Positions 23,427 through 31,980 of a stretch of 31,980 nt of DNA are shown here, piece after piece (the stretch's first letter is position 1; the number at the start of each line of letters is the position of its first letter). A program made the translations under genes and the position numbers. The notes below the pieces were generated by a model. The model had not been told where the DNA came from and did no database searches. It worked only from the letters and a program-made list of their open reading frames with translations. Source of the DNA: Ophiosphaerella korrae (Eukaryota > Ascomycota > Dothideomycetes > Pleosporales > Phaeosphaeriaceae); assembly GCA_028456385.1 (NCBI GenBank), contig JALNQF010000422.1, forward strand, positions 1 through 31,980, in the 5' to 3' direction.

Positions 23427-23868
23427 TGTTATAGTTATAATAAGAGAAAACTAACTTAAGCTAATTAGCTTTACTATAGATAATAATAGTATATATAACC
23501 TATAAGGTAATAAACTTAATTAGGAAGCTAACTATAATAGAGATACGTAATAACCTTATAATTTATAATCTTAGTAAATATAAAGTATAAAGCTAAATAT
23601 ATAATAACTTTATAATTTATAATCTTAGTAAATACAAAGTATAAAGCTAGCTAAGAAATATAGGTATATAGTTAGTAGTAATACGTATTATTAGGATAGT
23701 ATTACTAATCTAATCTCTAACCTAGAACACTAATACTTAATATTACACTTATAAATTAACTATTATTTATAGTTATTAATAATTATAATACAAGCTTTTG
23801 TTATTACCTCTTAATCTACTAATACTCTTAATAGTTATTAGGAAGTTAACTCTAGTAACTCTATTACA
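23427..23868 (+). repeat. 3' LTR (442 bp)
   Basis: Begins TGTTATAG and ends CTATTACA, so both canonical TG and CA ends survive. It matches the 5' LTR along its full length without net indels, including the two 54-bp sub-repeats. The flanking AAAAG at 23869-23873 is the right target duplication. Confidence 0.94.
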
Positions 23869-23873
23869 AAAAG

Positions 23874-25391
23874 AAATCCTATATAAATCTAAAATATTTA
23901 AGTTCTTTAGTAGAACTTAGCTATACTAGTAGCTATACTAGTAACTATAAAACTATATAGTATTTCACTTACTTATCTTTAAAATATATATCTCTTATAA
24001 AGTATATATACTCTTAATATACTTTATACTAACTTCTCCTAAAAAGTATAATTTTACTATAGCTTAGATAATAAAAGAGAATATAACTAAAGACTAACTT
24101 TATAAATAATACTATAAGTCTTTTAGTATACTACTACTCTTACTATACTTATAAATATATTGTACGTGTAGAGCTATAGAACAAGGAAAGAAACTAAAAA
24201 ATATAACTAAGTAGGCTCTCTTATAGCTATATACCCTATATTATTACTAATATACCTTCTAACTATACTATATATAATACTTTTACTCTCTTAATATACT
24301 CTCTTATATAATTTACCTATATACTATAGCTAAATATATTTTATTAAAATTACTTTATATATATATATACTTATAAACTTATATTACTATTTAATAATAC
24401 TAACTAACTACTTAAGATATAGCTCTACTATAAAGAACGTATAGAAAAGATATAAATACTAATATAGACTACGATGTAGATAAAGAGTATCTTACGTATA
24501 GTTAAAGAAATACTATTTTAAAAGTAATAATACTCTATATAAGCCTTACTAGTTAAAGCTAGATTAACTAAGTTTATAGTTACTCTAAGTTTAGTAAGTA
24601 AAAGAGTAACTACGCTACTTAAAGTAACTACTATATAAATAAAAAACTAAATATAATAATAAAATATAGTATATAAGTACTACTAGGAATAACTATTAAG
24701 AGTTTTTACTAACTCTACTTACTATTACTATAATATTACTATTAGGTAAGAAATATACTAAGCCTACTCTAGTATATAATACTAAGAGAAGAGACGTAAA
24801 TATAACTATATACTTTAATATATAATCTCTACTATCTTTAAATACTTACTACTATATAAGCTATCTATAGCCTTAGTACTATCTATATATAGAAAAGTAC
24901 TAGTATAAATATTTTTATATCTCTTATAGACTACTTACTATAGTTATTACTACTTATATATCTCTTTATACTCTATAAAGAGTTACTACTTACTTTTAGT
25001 ATATTTTTACTTAATTATAAATTACTTTACCTAGGGTATAGTATATAGGTAAAGATAAAAGAAAAGCTCTACGTAAAGTTCTTTCTACTATATATACCTA
25101 AGTTATTACTTATAAATCTCTTTTTAGTATATAAGTTACTTACTTGCTCTAATTTATAAAGAAAAAGAAAGTACTATCTATTTTTAATAAATATTTATAC
25201 GTAATAGTATAAGTATAAAAGTCTTTCTAGGTTTAGTTATTTCTTAATAGTATCTAAGTTACCTACTCTCTTTATCCTAGAATTTCTCTTTAGGTATAAC
25301 TCTAGTTACTTACTTATATTAATAGTAAAATATATACTATACCTTAGTAAGTATACTAAGAAATAGTAATATTTAAATATTTTAGTAAAAG
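23874..25391. repeat. 1.52-kb array unit B
   Basis: Resumes after the retrotransposon with AAATCCTATATAAATCTAAA and GTTCTTTAGTAGAA, and ends with the same box (palindrome at 25368-25381) and AGTAAAAG. Length 1518 bp. No coding motif or RNA gene seen in it. Its start is the part displaced from unit A's end by the insertion. Confidence 0.7.
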
Positions 25392-26912
25392 GAATCCTAG
25401 GAAAATCTAAAATATTTAAGTTCTTTAGTAGAAACTAGCTACACTATCTAGCTATACTACTAGCTATACTATATCTACTATACTATACTTACTAACCTTA
25501 CTCTAATAATAGTAAATATACTAAAAGTATACTTTCTTGTATAATTATACAATGTATTTATTCTCTAACTAAATATACTAAATACTATCTTACTTTAAAC
25601 TATTTATAATAATATAAGCTTTATATAGCGCAATAACTTTATATACTTAGATTACTACTAGTTACTATAGTTTAGAATTCTATATAATAAATATAATATA
25701 TCTACTATAAACTATACTCTATATTAGATAATAACTTAAGTATATAATTAATATCTTATAGATTATAAACTTCTTCTTTAATAACGCGCCTATTATTATA
25801 ATAAACCTCCTCTTTCTTAGTTAGACTAGACGTATATACTATAATATAGTAAAAACTACTCTTTAGGTAAATACTATAAACTCTTTATTTAATACTAATA
25901 TCTTTAAACTCTATTCTAAAATAGCCTTGTAAATACGCTTTATTAATACTTTATACTTCTAAGTAGTATTAGAAAAACTCTATATACGCTATTCTATAGC
26001 TAGAATAGGACTAGATAACTAATCTTTACTTATTTATAGGTAAGTTAAGCTATATAGATAAGTATACTACTTTAATCTACTTAGAAAAGTAAATAAAGAC
26101 TTTATATATAGTCTTTTATATCTCTCTACTAAAACTTTTTCTATTATATACTATATACGTTGCTACCTATTATACTATACTACGTAACTTTCTACTTAGT
26201 CTATACTATACCTTGTTACTATTGTAAAGGCGTTCTACAACCTAGTATAATATACGCGAAAATTACTATTTACTAAGATAGGTACCTCTATTTATAGACT
26301 TGTATAAGAGCTTTCTATATTAAAAGTAAGTCTTATAATCTAGAGCGCGCTTAGCTAGCTATTTTCTCTAACTTAGCTACCTATTAATATTAATAATACT
26401 AACGCAACGCCTCTTTCTATTATAATAAATAATATCTCTTATATCTTTTATATAGTATACCTACTACTAAAGACCTTTAGTAAATACTATAAATAAATCT
26501 TATTACGTAGAATACTAACTTAGGAAAAGCATTGTTAGATAATAAACACACCTCTAAAAACATATATAGAATACTAATAAAGATACTCTATAATAATACT
26601 CTCTATATTATTAGTTACTTACTTACTTTAACTAATAAAGAAAATATATATAAACTTAAAAAAAGAGTATATTAGATACCTAAGGTATATCCCTCTATAG
26701 ACGTCTATACTTAATAAGTATAAGTACTAAAGCTCTTATAAGTTTAGCCTTCTATCGAATATATTACCTAGACGTAATAGTTACTTACTCTCTCTATCTT
26801 AGAATACCTCTTAGCGTAACTACTAGTTACTTACTTATAGTATAAGTAAAATTATATACTACGTCTTAGCTAAATACTAAGAAATAGTAATATTTAAATA
26901 TTTTAGTAAAAG
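25392..26912. repeat. 1.52-kb array unit C
   Basis: Starts with GAATCCTAGGAAAATCTAAA and GTTCTTTAGTAGAA plus short AGCTATACT repeats as in unit B. It ends with the box (palindrome at 26889-26902) and AGTAAAAG. Length 1521 bp. After it the sequence differs, so the array ends here. Interior unassigned. Confidence 0.7.
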
Positions 26913-27300
26913 AGACTCTAATTTAGAAAGAGAGAGAAAGTATAGTTAATATAAAGAAATATTAAGAGTAAATAACTATAACAAGAGTTTATTAAATACT
27001 TAAGACTCTTATAAACTCTAGTATAAGTTAAGAGTAAAGCTAATATACTAAAAATTATAATATTTTATAGTTATAATCTAAAGTAAAGCTAGTATACTAT
27101 ATAAGCGTATAAAATACTTAATACTTATAAAAAGAGTAAAGTAAGTATTATTCTCTCTTAGATACTAGTAGTACTATTAAATACTATCTATTATTCTTTT
27201 ACTATCTCTTATAGCTTATAGTAAGTACTATTATCTTCTAGCTACCTCTTAATATAATAATACTTCTTTACTAATAGTCTAGGAATAATAATAATATACT
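26913..27300. other. RIP-degraded DNA, nothing recognised
   Basis: TA-rich stretch between the array end and the gag relic. It may hold the 5' LTR or leader of the next element, but I found no matching LTR elsewhere in the window. Confidence 0.4.
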
Positions 27301-27309
27301 CTTTATAAT

Positions 27310-28789
27310 AGGCTGCAATAATAGAAGAAAATATATAGTTAATAGTTAAACAAGACCTTATATAGAGCGTAAGCAGCGTATAGCTAAGTTATATACTAAG
27401 TACGCTAGTAATAATTAAAGAACGTATTTATAAAGTAACTACTAGACGTAATAAATTAGCCTAACTACGTATACTCTACGCCTTAGAAGATAAGATTATA
27501 CGTCTAGAATAAGAACAAACTACTCTTTATACTATAACCTTTAAGAATAACTTTAAGGTTACTATTATTACCTCTTAAAAGTATAATATAGACTCTCTAG
27601 TTAATAATACGTACGTAAAGCGTATACTTTACCCTAAAGAGCTTATAGTATATAAAGGTAAATCTCTAAAGGAATACTAAGAGTACTATTACTTATATAA
27701 AATAGTATTTAACCTTATACTCTAAAACTTTAAAGTAGAAAAGAATAAAGTCTTTTAGGCTATATAATACCTTAAAAGAGACCTACGCAAATAATAGTAC
27801 ACGTATATTAAGTATAATCTAAACGTAGATAAACTTTTTACTTAAGAGTATTTTAAAAAGTACTTACTAAACCTACTCTCTAACCCTATTAACTATAGCC
27901 TAGAAGTAGTAATAGCGTATACTATAGCTACTTAACGTAAAGAATAAAGTATAAGATCTTTTACTAGATATCTAGATATCTTTAAAGACTAGCTTCCTTA
28001 GTATATAGAAAAATAAATTATTTAGTACCTCTTTTTAAAACTATAGGCTAAACTATAAAAGGTAATTACTAACTATTATTAGGTCTTAGTAATAAGAGAA
28101 GACCTTATTACCTTAAGCTAAATACTTAAGCGCAACTTATATAATATAAAAAAATTACAAGAGCTTTATATAAATAGCGTAAGTAAAGAAAACTTAAAAA
28201 AGGCCTAAATAAAAGGAGATATAAAGAACTCATAAAACAAGTTAGTAGATAAGTCTACTATTTAATACTTTAAGTACTATAAAAAGAAATACTATACTAG
28301 TAAGTACTATAGTAGTAACTCTAACTATATTCTAGTCTATATAAACTAAATAAGAAAAGGCCTAGCCTTATTATTAGCTCTAGGATAGTAAGGCGTAGAT
28401 TAATTAATATCTTACTAGGTATATAGCGTATATATAGCGTAGCTTTAGGCTTAGAGCTAGAAATAAAGCTTTAGGTTATTCTAGACCCTTAAGTAGATAT
28501 TAGTTTTATTAGTTAGTAGACTATAGTAGAAATAGGACTAAAACTAATCTAAAACGCTAAGCTCTTTAGACTAGGCTAGATAGGGGTATAAAGGTAAAAT
28601 ACTTATACTACTTATAAGCTTTAGGTATACCTTATTAATAATAATAAAGTAATACGTAAGTTTAAGATTATAGTATATAGAGTAAATAAAGAGAGAGTAG
28701 TACTCTTTTTTAGAAATCTTTTTCTTAAATAAAAAAGGATATAACTTAACTATAAGTTATAAATATAGCGTTAGAGATATACCTCTATT
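27310..28789 (+). pseudogene. gag-protease relic of a second LTR retrotransposon family
   Basis: Capsid/nucleocapsid-type relic unrelated in sequence to the chromovirus gag. One frame (codon starts divisible by 3) runs from about 27580 through a helical, charged region to a C-X2-C-X4-H-X4-C zinc knuckle with codons at 28266, 28275, 28290 and 28305, all now TAC as RIP makes from TGC and CAC. About 190 bases on, D-I-S-F-I-S at 28496-28513 followed by an I-G-L segment looks like a retroviral-type protease active site. It is in a different frame, so an indel or frameshift lies between. The relic is cut at 28790 by the LTR of the reverse element. RT and later parts are not in the window. Confidence 0.7.
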
Positions 28790-29224
28790 TGTAATAAGGT
28801 TACTAAGGTCGACTTCCTAATAACTTTTATTAGTGTTAGTAAATTAAGAGTTAATAATAAAAGTTTATGTTATAATTAGTAATAACTATAAATAATAGTT
28901 AATTTAAATATACAATATTAAGTATTAGTATTCTAGATTAAAGATTAGATTACTAATATTATTCTAATAATACGTAACACTATAACTATATACTTATAAT
29001 ATTTAGTTAGCTTTATAGCGTTATAGGTGCTAAGCCTTATAAAGCTATAAAGTTCTATAACTACTAGCTTTATAGCTTTATAGTTACTAAGCCTAATAAA
29101 GCTATAAAGTTATTATATATCTCTATTATAGTTAACTTTATTATTTTATAGATTGTATATGTTGTTATCTTTTATCTTAGAGTTAATTAGCGATATATAG
29201 TTTTATTCTATTACTACTATAATA
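28790..29224 (-). repeat. 3' LTR of the reverse element (435 bp)
   Basis: Read on the minus strand it begins TATTATAG (TG changed to TA by RIP) and ends TTATTACA, matching the 442-bp LTRs in the outer parts. The inner part has two direct sub-repeats of 57-bp period (GCTTTATAGC at 29010 and 29067), comparable with the 54-bp pair of the other element but clearly diverged. The outer end interrupts the gag-protease relic. Confidence 0.88.
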
Positions 29225-29241
29225 CTATTCCTCTCTCTAAG
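29225..29241 (-). other. Polypurine tract of the reverse element
   Basis: On the minus strand CTTAGAGAGAGGAATAG lies directly before the LTR start, matching the tract of the full element. Confidence 0.8.
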
Positions 29242-29879
29242 TAGGTTATTATTTCTTTATCTTAGAGCTAAGGTTATTAAACTTATTTCTTTATTAATCT
29301 TTAGTTTTTTATTACTCTCTATACCTTATCGTTTCTAGTATAATAAAGTGTTACTTGCTAAACAAGTTACTTAAAATAAAGTTAAAATATTTCCTTACTC
29401 TTATTATACTAAGCTTAAATTAATATACCTTATATCTTTAAAAGATAGTAAGGTATATAGTAAGTATATTTCTACTAACGTTTAGTTTTAATATACTCTA
29501 TTAGGCGTCTCTCTTACTAAGTATAAGTATCTTATTACTACTACGTCTACTACTTCTAAATTATATAGGGAGAGCTATTAATAGGGCTTAAGTAAAACTA
29601 TTATTATAGTTAGCTAACGTAGAGTAAGCTTAGCGTAACTTAATCTCTAAGACTAGTTATAAGATAGTAGAACTTTAGGCGCGTACTAAGCGCTTTTATA
29701 AGCTAATATCTTATAACGTTACTATATTATCTATATAGTTTTATATATTAAAAGCTAAGATAGACCTTAAGGATATAGTAGAGGCTATTCTAGCTCCTAT
29801 TATATTAAATACTCTTATTACCTCTCTATCTACTAATAGTATTATAGATTTTCTTAGTTTACTATAAGGTACTCTAGAA

Positions 29880-31528
29880 GGTTTTAACTTTAGAACTCCT
29901 CTAGTTTCTTAAAGTAGTTAAGGTTATCTTCTAGTTCTTATATATCTTCCTATAGTTATCTTTTTTTATTTATACCTATCTATTTTACTAAGTAGTAATT
30001 TCTACTATTATAGAACTAGTATACTAAGATTTCTTTAACTTTCTATTTTTCTTATTCTCTATATATATCTACTTTGTATACTAGTAGTTTTTCTTTTTAT
30101 AGTACTATCTTAAGTAGTACTATATAGAAGGTTAGGTATATCTTTATTTTACTTAGTAGTTTTAGTTTAAATATAACTAGTATAACTTTCTTCTTAACTT
30201 TATATAGTTAAATCTTTATATAATCTAGTTTTAAACTTAGTTGTTTACTTTTAATATTTTTTTATACTAACTATACTTTTTCTTCTCTTTTAAATTAGAG
30301 TTCCTCTTAGTATTTTTTATTATAGTACTTTACTATTTAATTATATAGAAACTCTACGTCCTATCTTAGTTAATTATATATTTCTTTTAATCTATTTATA
30401 AAGTTTTCTCCTCTAAAAGACTAAGATACTTCTTGTCTTAGTATTTAACATACGTTTAGGTTAAATCTATAGTTTATAAAGAAGAGTAATACTCTTATTA
30501 CTATATTCTTTACACTATTATATACTAGTTGTGCTATAGGTAGTAATTATACCTAGTTATTCTAGTTATAATTAAGGTAGTATCTTAAGTACTACTCTAC
30601 TATCTAGTTTATTTAATTTAATTATCTATCTATTTATAGATAATATACTATTAGTATTGTATATTATATTCCTAATTATACTATTATTATTCTATATAGT
30701 TTTAATATAAATTATACGTCTCTATCTATAATAATCTTATCTAATATACTATATTAGCTAATTATAGTTCCTAGGACCTAATATATAGTAACCTCTATTT
30801 TACTTTTCTCTTTATATAGTCTAAAATATAAATACTTTATAAGTTTATATACTATTATTAGGATTCTATTGTACTTAACTCTTAATATTAGATTTTTTAA
30901 CTTAGGTAACTTTGTAATAAAGTCTATTATAATAACTCCTTATAGTTATTCTAGTACTTTAACTAGTTATAATATCCTATATAGTATATATCTATTATAC
31001 TTATTTCTATAATACTCTATATAGTCTTATAGTACTACTATTACTAGTTATCTTACTTTTAAGATATAATAGTCTTAAAGTAATCTATCTAGGGTTTTAT
31101 TAATCCCTTAGTATCTATATACTAGTAGTTTATAGAATTACTATATAAATTCTTTTTAAATTTTTCTTAGAATATATATTCTTCTATAGGCTTGTATAAA
31201 TCCTTCTTAGATTTCTAATTTCTCTATTTCTTTAGATACGTCTTGTATTATTTTCTAAATCTAGTTATCTAGCTTACAACTTATTTTTTTAAGTATAGTA
31301 GCTATTTTAGGTGTATTTAAAACTAAGTATCCTTTCTTGTTCTTAATTAGAACTATACTAGTTACGTTTATTTCTTTTTATAAGTCTAGTCTTCTACTAA
31401 GAGCGTCTATAAATTAGTTATCTTTCCCTTTTATATATATAATTTCTAGATTAAACGTTAATAAGAATTCTTACTATCTTATATAGTATTATAATAAGTC
31501 TTTATTTATTATAAATCCTATAAGATTC
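29880..31528 (-). pseudogene. pol 3' part relic: RNase H end, integrase, chromodomain
   Basis: Minus-strand remains of the chromovirus pol. The RNase H end is at about 31370-31528. The first integrase Asp codon is at 30922-30924 and the second at 30724-30726, the same 66-codon step as in the full element. At the position of the catalytic Glu (30616-30618) the codon reads AAT (Asn), with the 36-codon step kept. The chromodomain-like segment is at about 29880-30030. Many TAA/TAG stops from RIP. Not functional. Confidence 0.82.
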
Positions 31529-31980
31529 TATTACAAGATATAAGCTTAGGAATAAGTAGGAGATAATTATTAATTAAAGAGCTATCTAAGCTAGGCTACT
31601 TATATATAGTAGAGTAGCTCGAATAGCTTATATAGCTTACTTACTACTATAGGCTTACTTAAATTATATAGAGTAGAGCTCTAACTTATAATATACCCCC
31701 TAAGTAAGCTACGTAGTAGAGCTATTTAATAAGTATTATAGTAGTTATCTTAACTTAGTTAAAAATAACTTTACCTACAATTCTATTTGTTTTAAGCTTA
31801 TACGTAGGTACTAAGCGCTTATACGCTACGCGTAGTATATTTAGAGTTTTCTTAGCCTTATAAACTCTTTAGTAACTATTATTATAGCTATTATAAGTTA
31901 TTATTTTTAAAGCTTTTAAAGCTTACTTTTTATATTAGTAATTATTATACTAACTTGTTCTTATAGAGTAAAGCTAAGAA
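31529..31980. other. Unidentified sequence interrupting the reverse element; possible LTR start
   Basis: Homology to the chromovirus ends in ...AGATTC and continues TATTACAAGATATAAGC. If TA is a RIP-changed TG this could be the 5' end of another LTR running right. The stretch has several CTAAGTAAGCTACGTAG-like words and short inverted repeats (GCTTATACG/CGCTTATACGC near 31800-31830). No protein motif or RNA gene was recognised. The other boundary is outside the window. Confidence 0.35.

Larger units (their letters stand above)
17022..23868 (+). mobile_element. Complete RIP-inactivated Ty3/Gypsy chromovirus-type LTR retrotransposon
   Basis: A 6847-bp element with two 442-bp LTRs in direct orientation, 5-bp target duplication AAAAG, a polypurine tract before the 3' LTR, and the gene order gag, protease, RT, RNase H, integrase, chromodomain. 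This order and the terminal chromodomain define the chromovirus branch of Metaviridae-like fungal retrotransposons. Removing the element and one target copy restores the regular 1.52-kb spacing of the host array, so insertion came after the array formed. Every coding region is full of TAA/TAG stops from RIP, plus a few apparent frame changes, so it cannot be active. A reverse-oriented relative lies at 28790-31528. Confidence 0.95.
28790..31528 (-). mobile_element. Reverse-oriented, 5'-incomplete chromovirus copy
   Basis: Inverted relative of the 17022-23868 element. From left to right on the plus strand it shows the 3' LTR, polypurine tract, chromodomain, integrase and the end of RNase H, all on the minus strand. 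Similarity to the full element continues to about 31528 and stops abruptly in the RNase H region (the counterpart lies near 21140). gag, protease, RT and the 5' LTR are absent from the window. They were either deleted or displaced to the right by the sequence that starts at 31529. Confidence 0.88.

Overview
This window looks like an AT-rich, gene-empty block of a filamentous ascomycete genome that has been saturated by repeat-induced point mutation (RIP). Across all 32 kb CpA and TpG are strongly depleted and TpA is in excess, while CpG, CpC and CpT survive. ATG and TGA are rare, TAA and TAG fill every frame, and no normal-length open reading frame remains. Because RIP turns CAA, CAG and TGG into TAA or TAG, and ATG into ATA, the old genes are recognised here from motif spacing and frame conservation rather than from open frames.

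Left part (1-10749). A minus-strand relic of a RecQ-type helicase gene, of the kind found near fungal telomeres (telomere-linked helicase, TLH-like), runs off the left edge. Its Walker A, N-terminal RecQ and upstream conserved motifs all sit in one minus frame, which sampled points follow from position 160 to about 4941. The 5' 4.98 kb of this gene plus its upstream DNA is duplicated in tandem (982-5965 and 5966-10749). The two copies differ by six 15-bp units in a coding minisatellite, by an insertion of about 271 bp with a target duplication, by copy number of a 42-bp upstream repeat, and by two single-base frameshifts.

Middle part (10750-26912). About 3.3 kb of RIP-degraded DNA that I could not assign is followed by a minisatellite of about 18-21 bp units (14079-14312). 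Then comes an array of three units of about 1.52 kb, each ending in the same 60-bp box with a 14-bp palindrome. A complete Ty3/Gypsy chromovirus-type LTR retrotransposon (17022-23868) is inserted precisely at one unit boundary. It has 442-bp LTRs, a 5-bp target duplication, a polypurine tract, and gag, protease, RT, RNase H, integrase (D,D35E spacing) and chromodomain relics in order.

Right part (26913-31980). A gag-protease relic of a different LTR element (plus strand) is cut by a reverse-oriented, 5'-incomplete copy of the chromovirus family (28790 to about 31528). That copy is itself cut at about 31529 by unidentified sequence that may be the start of a third LTR. The whole is a nested, RIP-inactivated transposon graveyard, possibly subtelomeric because of the TLH-like helicase. 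I see no functional gene, tRNA, rRNA or CRISPR array.
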